A stretch of DNA of 64,000 nucleotides from Spirochaetia bacterium (GCA_026002045.1 BOAV01000001.1:1-64000), one strand, 5' to 3'. Positions 34,267 through 43,842 are shown, numbered from the stretch's first letter. Program-made: numbers and translations. The notes: generated by a model not told the origin, from the letters alone.

Positions 34267-36765
34267 TTAAAGATCTACTTTGGCAATATGTTCCGAATAA
34301 TGCGCCTGGGACAGAACGCAGGAACCGGAACCCCGTTTCAGAATCTTTACCCTTTTTTCTTCAAAGGGAAAAAGATCAAAATAGTTGTCTTCAAATACCC
34401 AGCCGAATTCACCGCCATCTTCCCCGGCGGAAAGTTCCACGCAGCGGGCAAATTTGTCGGTAGTAATTTTGAGGTACTCCCCTTCCCTGCTCATCCGGAG
34501 CTTTGCACCGTGGAAGGGCAGCATGTTTTCTTTGGTGACATAGTTGTTGGCGGATGCAATAACCTTGCCATTGCCGTCTTTGATTTGGGCGTGGAGCAGG
34601 GTAAACCAGTGCAGGGAGCCCAGGGAATCAAGGTTCATGATGATCCGGGAAGTCCCCCTCTCAAGGGACACGGGGATGCTCAGCTTTTTGCGGATCTCCT
34701 CAAACTCAAGGTTGTAAAGGGTAAGCTCCAGGGTTCCCGCGGCTGTCTCACGGGTATCGTTGACCCCCCAAAGGTAAATGTGATCCGACACTTCAAAATC
34801 GATCCACACGGGCTTTATGGCCCGCTTGACGGCGTAGTACGGGTGGGAGGGTTCCAGGTAATAGTCCACCAGGGCGCAGTAAAAATTCGGCCAGGGGTCG
34901 TTGATCTTCCATACCATCTGTCCCCGGCAGAACTGGCCTTCGTGGCTCTTGTACGCCGGGTTGCCCCGCCGGGAGCGGGCAAACATCTGGTAGAGGTCCT
35001 GTCCCGCGGCGGCGGTGTATTTGTAAACCAGTTCTTTTACGTTGGTGGCGGCGTAATAGTCCCAGATGGGGCCGAACTTTTCTTCGCCGTTATTCCCCAC
35101 GAGGTACTGCCACGATTTCGGCATGGCCTTAAGGCAGCCAAAGGGCTTGATGTCCACATAGTCCTTATCCCAAATATCCTCCCCTATCCAGCGGTAAAAG
35201 CTTTTATACTGGGGCGGGTACACCCGGATGTTTTCCGAGAAGAAGGCGCCATAGGGCTCGCCGGGACAAAAGGCCCTGAACGCCCGGCTGCCGTGGGAAT
35301 CCCCGTTCAGGGGATCGTTGGCATAAGAACCGCCGTAGGGACAGGACGGACGGTAGTAACGCTGGGGATCGAATTGGGCGCACACATCACGGAAGAGGTT
35401 GGTCAGGATGTCAAAGCCCCTGGTTCCGGTTTCCCCCCGGAGTTCGCACATATAGATATTTTCGTTACCGCCGCACCAAAGGTAAATGCAGGGATGGTGC
35501 TTGAGCTTTTTTACCATGAACTCAGCCTCTTCCCGGAAAATTTTCCGGTACTCTTCGGAATCGGGAAGCTGGGAACCCCCGGTGGGGAAATCCTGCCAGA
35601 GCATGATCCCCAATTCGTCAAACCTGTCGTAAAATTCATTGGGGTACGGCTGGCTGGGTCCCCAAACCCGCACCGCGTTAGCCCCCGTCATGTCCACCTT
35701 TTCGATTAAGTCAAAGGTATATTCCCTGTTAAAGGTATTTGAGGGTCCCCAAATGGGGGCAAAATTACCGCCCCAGAAACGGACCGGGGTATTGTTAAAT
35801 TCAAAAACCATGTTGCCGGTTTTCCGTATTTTGCGGATGCCGAAGGGCCTGCTCTGTTTTTCTATCACCTTTCCGCCGGCGCTTATTTCAAGCTCCGCCC
35901 TGTAACGGTTTGGCTCGCCGTAATTTTTGGGCCACCAGAGTTTGGGATTTTTTACGGTTATGGTTAGTACCCTTTCCCAGGGGGCGCCCCTGGGATTAAT
36001 GGTTTGGCTTATGGTTTGGGGATTGGCGCCGTCCAGTTCGGAAACCGTCAGTTTTGCTGAAAGGGGGGTATCATCGTAAGAATTTCCGGTAAGGCCTACC
36101 TCGATATTTGCAATGTCCAGGGTTGTGGTGGGCAGCTTTACCTCAATGTCCATGTTTAAAAGTTCCGCGTGGTCTGCGGTCTCAAGATAGACTTTGTCAA
36201 ATATGCCGATGGGTTTATAACCGTGCTTGTCAACGGACCGCTGACCGTAATCGTGCATACGCCGGAGCAGCGCCTGGGCGGGAATATCTTCCTTCCATTC
36301 CGGGGGCATAGTCTGGTCATAATAATCCAGGACCTTGTTGTGCCGGTGGAAGTAAATCAAAAGTTCGTTTTTGGCTTCGAGTTTACCGGTAATATCCCTG
36401 CGGAAGGGGAGGTACATGCTCCGGGAAGAACCAAGGTATTTGCCGTTAAGAAAGAGATCGCACACCGTATCCAGCCCAAGACAGTGGAGAAAATAGAGGC
36501 CCTTACCCTGGGGGGCGGAAAATTCCGTGCGGTAGACCCAATCGGTCTGGTCCACCCATTCGCAGTCGGCGGCTTTGCCGTTCTCGATTACCTCGGCGGA
36601 TATGCGGCCCTGCTCCCAGAGGAGATCATGGACCTGAAGAGTCTTATCGGAGATGAACCTTTCACCCTTTGACTCCCGGGTGGCCTTTAGGGCCCTGTCG
36701 GGATCATTTATGCCCGCAGCTTTACAGGCCTCAATACTCCAGGACCTTAATTCTTCGCGAACCAT
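34267..36765 (-). CDS. Glycoside hydrolase family 2 beta-mannosidase-like enzyme
   Basis: 832 residues with the same five-domain plan as the plus-strand GH2 at 27603. Acid/base Glu435 in LWCGGNENIY; nucleophile Glu511 in FFSENIRVYPP. Other signatures are VRFWGGNFAPIWG and ANAVRVWGPSQPYPNEFYDRFDELGIMLWQDF. It is cytoplasmic. It is the first gene of a five-gene operon with the ABC importer and the aldo/keto reductase, so it probably cleaves the imported oligosaccharide, likely a beta-mannoside or related glycoside (specificity inferred). Start ATG has GGAGGT upstream. Confidence 0.92.
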   Translation of the reverse strand: MVREELRSWSIEACKAAGINDPDRALKATRESKGERFISDKTLQVHDLLWEQGRISAEVIENGKAADCEWVDQTDWVYRTEFSAPQGKGLYFLHCLGLDTVCDLFLNGKYLGSSRSMYLPFRRDITGKLEAKNELLIYFHRHNKVLDYYDQTMPPEWKEDIPAQALLRRMHDYGQRSVDKHGYKPIGIFDKVYLETADHAELLNMDIEVKLPTTTLDIANIEVGLTGNSYDDTPLSAKLTVSELDGANPQTISQTINPRGAPWERVLTITVKNPKLWWPKNYGEPNRYRAELEISAGGKVIEKQSRPFGIRKIRKTGNMVFEFNNTPVRFWGGNFAPIWGPSNTFNREYTFDLIEKVDMTGANAVRVWGPSQPYPNEFYDRFDELGIMLWQDFPTGGSQLPDSEEYRKIFREEAEFMVKKLKHHPCIYLWCGGNENIYMCELRGETGTRGFDILTNLFRDVCAQFDPQRYYRPSCPYGGSYANDPLNGDSHGSRAFRAFCPGEPYGAFFSENIRVYPPQYKSFYRWIGEDIWDKDYVDIKPFGCLKAMPKSWQYLVGNNGEEKFGPIWDYYAATNVKELVYKYTAAAGQDLYQMFARSRRGNPAYKSHEGQFCRGQMVWKINDPWPNFYCALVDYYLEPSHPYYAVKRAIKPVWIDFEVSDHIYLWGVNDTRETAAGTLELTLYNLEFEEIRKKLSIPVSLERGTSRIIMNLDSLGSLHWFTLLHAQIKDGNGKVIASANNYVTKENMLPFHGAKLRMSREGEYLKITTDKFARCVELSAGEDGGEFGWVFEDNYFDLFPFEEKRVKILKRGSGSCVLSQAHYSEHIAKVDL

Positions 36766-36804
36766 TCAATACCTCCGGGGGGAGCTTCGCTGGAAGTTCC
36801 GGTA

Positions 36805-36816
36805 ATGATTAATCAT
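36805..36816. promoter_or_regulatory. Perfect 12-bp palindrome in GH2 operon leader
   Basis: ATGATTAATCAT lies between a possible minus-strand -10 (36815-36820) and the GH2 start. It is a candidate operator; nothing identifies the regulator. Confidence 0.3.
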
Positions 36817-36857
36817 ATTATGGGTTTTTAAGGGTCCGCAATTTTAAAAAAAAAGTA

Positions 36858-36911
36858 TCTACTCTAAAAAAACAAAATTCCCACTCTAAAAAAGAAGGGT
36901 CCACTTTGATT
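36858..36911. promoter_or_regulatory. Three direct repeats, candidate AraC-family binding sites
   Basis: Repeats of the form CACTCTAAAAAA begin at 36861 (ACTCTAAAAAA), 36883 (same) and 36903 (ACTTTGA, decayed). The spacings of 22 and 20 bp are two helical turns, the usual placement of AraC/XylS half-sites. They sit in the divergent gap between the GH2 operon and the AraC-type regulator gene, just upstream of the operon's likely promoter. Confidence 0.5.
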
Positions 36912-36985
36912 TTACTGTTTTGTCTTTATAAGCGGCATTAAAAAGGCATCTTGCGTCGTCTTACAGAGCCCTTTATAATACTTTT

Positions 36986-39226
36986 ATGAATCTGCGGTTC
37001 CCCCGGAAATATTTTTTAAAGCTATTCCTTTTAATTTTTGTAATATGTTTTTTAACTATTGGAATCGCACTCTATACCGGCTATTATGCTTACACATCAG
37101 CCCGTTCTGATCAGTACCAGGCCGCTGTCGCCGATTCTCTCAGTGTTTCGGATCAGATGTTTACGACCCTTCTGACCGAAGTTGACATGCTCTATACCCT
37201 CCTTTTGACCAATGAGCAGGTTCAGCGTTTTTTCCAGGGTCCGGGAATTTCTGAAACAGGCCGGGAACAGCTTGAGGAGTACCTGCGGAATATCCGTACT
37301 TTGAATCCCTATGTGGAATCCATAGCTTTTTATAAGCCCCAAAAAGAAGAATACATTTTCAGCGGCCCCTACCATGTGGATATGCAGCCCTACATCGGCA
37401 CTTATTTGAAGGATATGTCCCAGGTTGGGGGCGGAGGCCTGAGCAACCTTTCCAAGCATAAAAATATTTTCCGGTATACCGCCCTTGTTTCCGATGAGGG
37501 AAGCGAAGCCGATCTTATGGGACAGGTGATCGGCGTTATGTACTATAATGTTGACGCTGGGGGGAACGAGTCCGATTCGGTGGTTATTAACCTCAATGCC
37601 CTAAAAGTCTCGGAACATATCCTGCCCAATCTGAACACCACCAGCCTGCTCCTCAACGAGTACGGTACGATTATCGCCGCCAACCGGGTAGGTCAGGCGG
37701 TGCCCCTGCGGAACCGCATCCGATGGGGGCAAAAGTTCTTTGCGGAAACCCGCAGGACCGGGCATTTTGTTGAAGACCTTGAGGGCAAAGCCAAACTGGT
37801 TACCTATTATAAACTGTCCGACTGTCCCTGGGTGCTTTACGAGATTAGTGATGATCTCCGGTTCCACCCCTTCGATTCACGGATGCGGCTTTTTCTGATA
37901 CCGATTATCATGGTGGCCCTTTTGTTTTCCCTCCTCATTACGGCGCTGAGTTCCACCCGGCTGTATAAACCGGTGGATGCCATGTTTACCGATCTTTCCA
38001 GCCGCATTGCCACCCTGGAAACCGAGAATACCGGTTACCTCTCCAACGAAAAACTGAGCTTTCTGCGCAGTGTTATTAATAATGAGACCGGGCGATGGAT
38101 CAGCAGGGACGACTGGGATCTGTATGGCATTCAGGCGGCGCCGGAAAATCTTTTTATTTCCATTATTAAGTGGGATGAGGATGAAAACGCGGTTCTCAGC
38201 GAGACGGTTTTTGAAAATCTTATCAAGGAAAGCGCCGACCGCTGTCTGAAAGAACAATACCGCTTTGAAACGGTGGTTTTCAAAAAAGATGAAATTGTTT
38301 TGCTCATGAATGCCCGGACAGAGACCGGGGATCTCCGGAGCGGGATGATTGACGCCCTGGAACGGTTCCACGGTTTTGTCTGCCGTTCTGCCAGCATCCC
38401 GGTGAGCATTTCCATCGGAGTTGGGGGAATGAGTAACGGCATTAAAGAATGTGAGGAATGCTGCCGCGCAGCCCAGGAACTTTTGAAACAGCGTTTTGTC
38501 CTGGGGTACGGCAGGATCATTACCGGCGATTATGTGAAAGCGGTTCTTTCCCGGGGGCTCAACTATCCGGGGGAATTAATCGATGTACTGGAGCTGAATA
38601 TCAGGGAATGCAAAAAAGATGAGTTTATGCGGAATTACGGCAAACTCCTTGATATTCTGGGCAAGTATATCTACCAGGAGGTGGTTTCGGTTCTGTTACA
38701 GGTAATTACCCGATGCCTCCACGCCATGAATTCCATTTCAGCAAATAACATCCCCATAAAAGTTGATTTTGATGAATTTAACCGGATATTCAGTACCCTC
38801 CATACATTGGAACATACCCGCGCCTGGTTTTCCCGCATGTTTGATGAATACCTGCTGGCAATTGAAAATCTGGAATCCCTGATGAAAAATGACAAGCATC
38901 ATCAGCTGACAATACAGATCCAGGAATATGTAACGGCCCATTATGCGGAGGCAAACCTGAATGTGGATTCCCTTGCGGACAGTTTTGGGTATACCGCCAA
39001 CCATATCTCCAAGATATTTAAAAACCTGACCGGTTTATACCTTCGGGACTACATCAAGGATGTGCGTATCCAGCATGCCAAGGATATGCTTAAAAACTCA
39101 AGTATATCCCTGCAGGAGATAAGCGCCATGACCGGATTTTCAAATTATAACTACTTTTTTTCGTCGTTTAAAAAAGAAAGCGGCCTTACCCCAATGACAT
39201 ACCGCAGCCGTTTTATAGCGCCATAA
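36986..39226 (+). CDS. AraC-family regulator with membrane sensor domain
   Basis: 746 residues. Transmembrane helix 1 (about 10-31, LFLLIFVICFLTIGIALYTGYYAY), an extracytoplasmic Cache-like sensor (about 32-296), transmembrane helix 2 (about 300-322), then a cytosolic linker and a C-terminal double helix-turn-helix (about 645-740: LNVDSLADSFGYTANHISKIFKNLTG... and ISLQEISAMTGFSNYNYFFSSFKKESGLTPMTYR). This plan is common among sugar-utilisation activators of Firmicutes and treponemes, which sense extracellular glycan or binding-protein state. It is divergent from the GH2/ABC operon and presumably controls it. It converges with csrA at 4 bp. Confidence 0.9.
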   Translation: MNLRFPRKYFLKLFLLIFVICFLTIGIALYTGYYAYTSARSDQYQAAVADSLSVSDQMFTTLLTEVDMLYTLLLTNEQVQRFFQGPGISETGREQLEEYLRNIRTLNPYVESIAFYKPQKEEYIFSGPYHVDMQPYIGTYLKDMSQVGGGGLSNLSKHKNIFRYTALVSDEGSEADLMGQVIGVMYYNVDAGGNESDSVVINLNALKVSEHILPNLNTTSLLLNEYGTIIAANRVGQAVPLRNRIRWGQKFFAETRRTGHFVEDLEGKAKLVTYYKLSDCPWVLYEISDDLRFHPFDSRMRLFLIPIIMVALLFSLLITALSSTRLYKPVDAMFTDLSSRIATLETENTGYLSNEKLSFLRSVINNETGRWISRDDWDLYGIQAAPENLFISIIKWDEDENAVLSETVFENLIKESADRCLKEQYRFETVVFKKDEIVLLMNARTETGDLRSGMIDALERFHGFVCRSASIPVSISIGVGGMSNGIKECEECCRAAQELLKQRFVLGYGRIITGDYVKAVLSRGLNYPGELIDVLELNIRECKKDEFMRNYGKLLDILGKYIYQEVVSVLLQVITRCLHAMNSISANNIPIKVDFDEFNRIFSTLHTLEHTRAWFSRMFDEYLLAIENLESLMKNDKHHQLTIQIQEYVTAHYAEANLNVDSLADSFGYTANHISKIFKNLTGLYLRDYIKDVRIQHAKDMLKNSSISLQEISAMTGFSNYNYFFSSFKKESGLTPMTYRSRFIAP

Positions 39227-39230
39227 CAGA

Positions 39231-39467
39231 TTAGATTATCTTTTCCCGTTTCGCGCTGATACCCAGTTCCGGGAACTCAGGCTTCGATTCCGCGGCGGCC
39301 TTGTTTTCCGCGCGGATGGCGTCGAACACTTCCTTGCGGAACACCTTGACGTTTTTGGGGGCGTCCACCCCAAGGCGGGCCTGATCCCCGCGGACTTCTA
39401 TGATCGTAATGGAGATATCATCCCCGATCATTATCTTTTCATCGACCTTCCTGGATAGTATGAGCAT
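39231..39467 (-). CDS. csrA: Carbon storage regulator CsrA
   Basis: 78 residues. MLILSRKVDEKIMIGDDISITIIEVRGDQARLGVDAPKNVKVFRKEV is a clear CsrA/RsmA; Arg44-type residues in VKVFRKEV make the RNA contacts. It is an RNA-binding dimer that recognises GGA in hairpin loops and represses translation. The start overlaps the fliW stop (TAATG), so the two are coupled. Likely targets in this window are the two flaB leaders and flaG. Confidence 0.97.
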   Translation of the reverse strand: MLILSRKVDEKIMIGDDISITIIEVRGDQARLGVDAPKNVKVFRKEVFDAIRAENKAAAESKPEFPELGISAKREKII

Positions 39468-39907
39468 TATGAGCGCCCCCTGGCTGCAAGTTCCGCCATC
39501 ACATCGTGTTTGGTCTTCCAGCGGGGGTCCGCCAATATGGCCTGTTTCCCGCAGCGGGTGTCTCGGTTGATCACCAGGGGGCCCTGCAGGTTGGCGGTCA
39601 TGGGGCCGTCGGCGGGGATGGTTACGATTGAAAAGATGAGGGCCTTTTCCGGACTGTCGATCCCGATTTCCGCCAGTTCATCGTTGCTGATGTTCATTTC
39701 GTAATCGGGGCGGATAAGAAAGGGGTTGATCAGGATGAAGGCTACCCCCGCCGCATCCACCGATTGCAGCCAGTAAAAGGGCTGCCGTTCCGCATCCAGG
39801 AGCATGTATTCGCTGAAGGTTTCAAAACCGAACAGCCCCTGGGGAAAGGTGATTTTTTGCCGCTCATCCACATCAATGAGTCCGTAAGCCTTTGTCGCTA
39901 CTTTCAC
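39467..39907 (-). CDS. fliW: Flagellar assembly factor FliW
   Basis: 146 residues starting with GTG (AGGAG 6 nt upstream). FPQGLFGFETFSEYMLLDAERQPFYWLQSVDAAGVAFILINPFLIRPDYE is the FliW signature. FliW binds either free flagellin or CsrA; when flagellin is exported, FliW captures CsrA and relieves repression of flagellin translation. It is encoded with csrA and the hook-filament junction genes. Confidence 0.97.
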   Translation of the reverse strand: MKVATKAYGLIDVDERQKITFPQGLFGFETFSEYMLLDAERQPFYWLQSVDAAGVAFILINPFLIRPDYEMNISNDELAEIGIDSPEKALIFSIVTIPADGPMTANLQGPLVINRDTRCGKQAILADPRWKTKHDVMAELAARGRS

Positions 39908-39948
39908 AATCCGCTCCTATTCTTAATTAAGATATCATGAATCGCCAA

Positions 39949-41196
39949 TTACCGCAAGAAATCCAGCAGGGTTGTAGGAAGAATCTTCGCGGCAACCTGG
40001 AGGCTGGCCTTGTGGGCAAAATCCATCTGCGCCAGTTCCATAGCGGCGGTCGCAAGGTCAAGGCCCGTTTCCCGGTTCAATTGGGCGGTGACATCGGGTA
40101 TCTCCTGATTGAGACGCTTCCAGGTCATGTCCGCCCGTTCTGAGCGGCTGCTGATAACTGCCAGTCGGGAAGTCACGTTGTTCAGGGCCAGATCGATGCC
40201 GCCGATACCCTGGCTCCCAACAAACTCCTGATCCCCCCGGTAAAGGGCGTCCCGCAGGCGGATAGCCATATCAAAGACACTGCCCCCGCTGACCCGCGCG
40301 GAATTGCTCCAGTTGGGGGCGTTGGTTTCGCTGTTCTGCCGGATAATGCCCAAATCCCGCAGCACGCTGGAATCCTGCCGGTCCTCCATGCGGATAAGGT
40401 GGGCGTTGGTCCCCTCAAGGGCAAGGCCCCTGGTTTCCGGGTCCACATAGGCCTTCACCGGCGCGGGTGAATCGTTTATTTTGGCGACAATAGCGTGGAG
40501 GGTGTCCCCGGTGTTCACGGGGATTTCGACCCCGTCCACAAAGAAGGCCCCGTCTGCGGTTGCCCGGTAGTCCGTGGCGTCAACGGTGGAAAGGACCTGC
40601 ATCTTTTCCGCCCAAAAGGCCTCCCCGCCGCCGATGTCCAGCTCCGAATAAACCCCATCGGTAACTTCGGTCTTGCGGGAAGCCCCGGCGCCCCGGTATT
40701 CCACCCGGACAATCATGCTCTCCCCACCGCCGGGAACCGTGCCTTCCACAGCGCGAAAGGGCTCGGTAAATGCCTTGTCTCCGGCAAAAACCTGTTTGCC
40801 GTCCGGGCCGGTGGAGTTGGAAAGGGCCACCATCTCCTTGATAAGCTCATTCACCTCGGAAGCCATGAGCTTCATATCTTCCGGGGTATAGATACCGTTG
40901 GCCCCCTGGACGGAAAGGTCCCGGATACGCTGGAGCACATCGGTGGTTTCGTAAAGATAATCGTGGGTTACCTGATAATGATCCCGTGCGTAGAGGGTGT
41001 TCTTCTCGAACCGCTCCAGCCGGGCAAGGTAGGACTCGTAACGCACCGCATGGCTGGCCGCCAGGGGGTCGTCCCGCAGTTCCCGTATACGGGTCTGCCC
41101 CGCAATTTTTGACTGGATATTGTTAAGCCCCTCTTCCTGCCGCCGCAGATAGTACTGCATATCCGCATTGGGCATGTCGGTTGATACTCGCCTCAT
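39949..41196 (-). CDS. flgL: Flagellar hook-filament junction protein FlgL
   Basis: 415 residues. Flagellin-like N-terminus (MRRVSTDMPNADMQYYLRRQEEGLNNIQSKIAGQTRIRELRDDPLAASHAVRYESYL) and C-terminus (LNRETGLDLATAAMELAQMDFAHKASLQVAAKILPTTLLDFL). It forms the second junction ring between hook and filament. The middle region is longer than in enteric FlgL, as usual for spirochaetes. It starts 14 bp after flgK, with AAGGAG at 5 nt. Confidence 0.95.
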   Translation of the reverse strand: MRRVSTDMPNADMQYYLRRQEEGLNNIQSKIAGQTRIRELRDDPLAASHAVRYESYLARLERFEKNTLYARDHYQVTHDYLYETTDVLQRIRDLSVQGANGIYTPEDMKLMASEVNELIKEMVALSNSTGPDGKQVFAGDKAFTEPFRAVEGTVPGGGESMIVRVEYRGAGASRKTEVTDGVYSELDIGGGEAFWAEKMQVLSTVDATDYRATADGAFFVDGVEIPVNTGDTLHAIVAKINDSPAPVKAYVDPETRGLALEGTNAHLIRMEDRQDSSVLRDLGIIRQNSETNAPNWSNSARVSGGSVFDMAIRLRDALYRGDQEFVGSQGIGGIDLALNNVTSRLAVISSRSERADMTWKRLNQEIPDVTAQLNRETGLDLATAAMELAQMDFAHKASLQVAAKILPTTLLDFLR

Positions 41197-41210
41197 ATTC
41201 GCTCCTTAAA

Positions 41211-43103
41211 TTAAACGCCCATTCTGTTAATGATGGTATCCAGCATGGAATTGATGGTGGTGATAAACCGCGCCGCCGCGTTATACCCGTGCTGGTACTT
41301 GATCATGTTGGAAAGTTCCTCGTCGATACTGACCCCGGAAATGGACTGCCGGAGGTCGTTGAGCTGTTTCATCACCTGATTCTGGGTTTCCAGGGTCCGT
41401 CCGCTCTGCTCGCCCAAAAGACCGATGCGGCCAACCGCATCGGCGAAGTAGTCGTCAAAGGTGCCGAGTTGGCCAACCATCACCTGGGTGTTGCGGATAG
41501 AGGCAATGGCCAATGCCGCGTCCCCGTTGCCGGGATTCGCCGTCCGGCCATTTTCCCCAAAGCCCGCCGCCACCGATGAAGGGTCTTTTACCAGCGCGGG
41601 GTTCACCTCGATCCAGCCCGAAGGATGGGCGATGGGGGCCAGGGCGTAATTTTCCGCACCCCCTTGCAGGCCCGCTACCGCGTCTGCGGCGGCCCAGTCA
41701 TAGGCGGCCTCAGGTCCGGAGCCGTTCAGAATTCCCGCGTAACCTGCAAGGAAATGGCCGGAATCTTCCACATGGCGGATCACGAAGTCGGGGTTTTGCA
41801 GTTCCCGGCCTTCCACAAAGGCGGCGGGTGTACCCTTGAGAGAGAGCATCCCCTCCCGGTTAAGCCGGGCCACCACTTCCGCCCCTGAATTGTTGATACG
41901 GCTGATAATGTCGTCCACGGTGTCCGTGGGATAATAGGGCACATTGATGTCCCCTTCGGCGCCTGAAAGAGTGATGTTCCCCTCAAGCCCCACCTGGGCC
42001 TTGTGTTCCAGGGCGTTGGTTCCGTTTATCCGGTAGATATAGCTGGAATCGAAAGCGCCGTCCCCGTCCCGGTCGTAGTTGCCGTTCACATTGGTCACAA
42101 AGGGCTGCTCGGTAAAGAAGTTGTTCCCGGTGGTCCCGTTCATGCCGTAGGCGTCCCGGTGGATTTCGTTTACCAGGTCCACAAAGTTCATGGTCATGTT
42201 GTCCAGGGTCTGAATCTCGTTCTCGATGGTTTCATCCCGTAGGTCAACCAGAGCGGCGAGACTGCCGTTTTGGAAATGTACATCCTGCCGGGTATCCTGC
42301 CAAACGATCCGGGAGTAACCCTCGGTGTCGATGTCCTTTTCAAGACCGAACTGGCGGCCTACCCTCCCCTGTACCAGGACAAGCCCGGCGGTATGGACCA
42401 TGAACTCGTCGGGGTCCCGGTTATCCACGGTAACGTCAATGATGGATGAAAGTTTGTCCACCAAAAGGTCCCGCCGGTCAAGGAGGTCGTTGGGCATATC
42501 GCCCTGGGCCTTTATCTCCTGAATATCCCTGTTGAGCCCCGCAATCTGCCTGGAAAGGTCGTTGACCCGGCCCACGGTAATCTGGATATCCTCGTCGGCC
42601 ATCACCTGAAGGTCCTTGAGGGACCGGTAACGGTCATGGATGCCGTCGATCAGGGTCTTGCCCCGTTCCAGTACGGCGGTCCGGGGGGCGGTATCCGCCG
42701 GGTACATCGAAAGTTCCTGCCAGCCGTCCCAAAATTCGTCCATCTTGCTGCGGATGGAATTGTCCCCCGGCTCAAGGTATATCTGGTCCATCATGCGGAG
42801 ATAGGGGTCACGGGCCTTCCAGTAGCCTTCGGAAGATGCCTGGGCCACGATTTGCCGGTCCAGAAGCTGATCCCGCATCCGCTCAATCCGGTCAACCACG
42901 GTCCCCTGCCCCAACTGGCCGGGGGTTTCCTCCCGGTTAAGCCCGGGGAGGTAAATCGGCTCAAAGGGGGAAAACTCGATCCGCTGCCGGGAATAGCCCT
43001 CGGTTGACGCGTTGGAGAGGTTATGGCCCGTAACATTCAGGGCCTGCTGATGGGCCGCCGCGGCCCGTTTCCCTATTTCCAATCCCATGAAGGTTGATGT
43101 CAT
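41211..43103 (-). CDS. flgK: Flagellar hook-associated protein FlgK
   Basis: 630 residues. N-terminal STFMGLEIGKRAAAAHQQALNVTGHNLSNASTEGYSRQRIEF is the rod/hook-family motif; the C-terminus (SGVSIDEELSNMIKYQHGYNAAARFITTINSMLDTIINRMGV) is the D0 helix. It is the first hook-filament junction protein. AAGGAG is 6 nt from ATG. It lies in the flgN-flgK-flgL-fliW-csrA operon. Confidence 0.97.
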   Translation of the reverse strand: MTSTFMGLEIGKRAAAAHQQALNVTGHNLSNASTEGYSRQRIEFSPFEPIYLPGLNREETPGQLGQGTVVDRIERMRDQLLDRQIVAQASSEGYWKARDPYLRMMDQIYLEPGDNSIRSKMDEFWDGWQELSMYPADTAPRTAVLERGKTLIDGIHDRYRSLKDLQVMADEDIQITVGRVNDLSRQIAGLNRDIQEIKAQGDMPNDLLDRRDLLVDKLSSIIDVTVDNRDPDEFMVHTAGLVLVQGRVGRQFGLEKDIDTEGYSRIVWQDTRQDVHFQNGSLAALVDLRDETIENEIQTLDNMTMNFVDLVNEIHRDAYGMNGTTGNNFFTEQPFVTNVNGNYDRDGDGAFDSSYIYRINGTNALEHKAQVGLEGNITLSGAEGDINVPYYPTDTVDDIISRINNSGAEVVARLNREGMLSLKGTPAAFVEGRELQNPDFVIRHVEDSGHFLAGYAGILNGSGPEAAYDWAAADAVAGLQGGAENYALAPIAHPSGWIEVNPALVKDPSSVAAGFGENGRTANPGNGDAALAIASIRNTQVMVGQLGTFDDYFADAVGRIGLLGEQSGRTLETQNQVMKQLNDLRQSISGVSIDEELSNMIKYQHGYNAAARFITTINSMLDTIINRMGV

Positions 43104-43123
43104 AATTACTCCTTAAAATTTCC

Positions 43124-43648
43124 TTAAAAACGGTGGTTCAGCACCATGCTCCGCATATCCGCGGGAACCGCGGCGCCGCTGCGGGAATAGACCCGGCCCC
43201 TGCGGTCGGGGAAGGCGGCTTCAAGGAAGCCTGCTACCGTAGACTTGGCTTCTGCGAGGTAAGTAAGCAGGGAATCGTTGGATATCCGCACCCGGAGGGT
43301 TTCACTCTTAAGCTCCCGGTATCGTTTGGTAAGTTCATTCCGTTCTGCATCGGGAAATTGGGAAACCAGGGCGTAAAACCGCGTTTCTTCCCCTGAAGTA
43401 TGGGGCGCATCCGGCACATTGCCCTGAAATTCCGCCAGAATTTTCATCCGTTCCGCTTCCAGAACATTGAATTCGGCGCTAAAGTTGTTCAATCCGGAAA
43501 TGTGGGCCTCAAAATCCGTCCATTCCCGGCTCGTAACCGCATCCCAGACCAATTTTTGCAGGGATTCGAGCTCCCGTAACAGGCCGCATTCCCGCTCCAG
43601 AATTGAGGAACATCCTTCGTAAAGGCTATTCATTACATCCGCTTCCAT
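43124..43648 (-). CDS. flgN: FlgN-like flagellar export chaperone
   Basis: 174 residues, almost all helical (SILERECGLLRELESLQKLVWDAVTSREW and later long helices). It matches the FlgN family in length and in position directly before flgK. FlgN keeps FlgK and FlgL export-competent. The ATG has GAGGT about 7 nt upstream; an internal ATG at 43633 is possible. Family assignment rests partly on context. It is the first gene of the operon. Confidence 0.78.
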   Translation of the reverse strand: MEADVMNSLYEGCSSILERECGLLRELESLQKLVWDAVTSREWTDFEAHISGLNNFSAEFNVLEAERMKILAEFQGNVPDAPHTSGEETRFYALVSQFPDAERNELTKRYRELKSETLRVRISNDSLLTYLAEAKSTVAGFLEAAFPDRRGRVYSRSGAAVPADMRSMVLNHRF

Positions 43649-43723
43649 ACCATTACCTCATTTCATATATCGGTATAAAAAATAGATGGATGAGATCTTT
43701 TTCAAAACCTTGAACAGGGATGC

Positions 43724-43752
43724 TTGACAAAAATTGCGGGTTAATTCATATT
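43724..43752 (+). promoter_or_regulatory. Sigma-70 promoter for the tRNA-His/Arg/Lys cluster
   Basis: A perfect -35 TTGACA, a 17-bp spacer and -10 CATATT, ending 18 bp before the tRNA-His gene. Confidence 0.7.
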
Positions 43753-43769
43753 GATATTGTTCGTTAGAT

Positions 43770-43842
43770 GGTGGATGTAGCTCAGCGGTAGAGTTCCAGA
43801 TTGTGGATCTGGATGTCGCGGGTTCGAACCCCGTCATCCACC
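43770..43842 (+). tRNA. tRNA-His (GTG)
   Basis: Cloverleaf with anticodon loop TTGTGGA (anticodon GTG), acceptor GTGGATG/CATCCAC, the extra G(-1) at 43770 opposite C73, and T-loop TTCGAAC. CCA is not encoded. Confidence 0.95.

Noticed and set aside
34216..35709. 497-codon open frame opposite the second GH2 gene
   Set aside because: Same reasoning: it mirrors a conserved coding region, has no recognisable domain and no ribosome site.
36841..36911. CRISPR-like repeats
   Set aside because: Units are about 12 bp, only three, decayed and A-rich, with no cas genes in the window; operator sites are the better reading.
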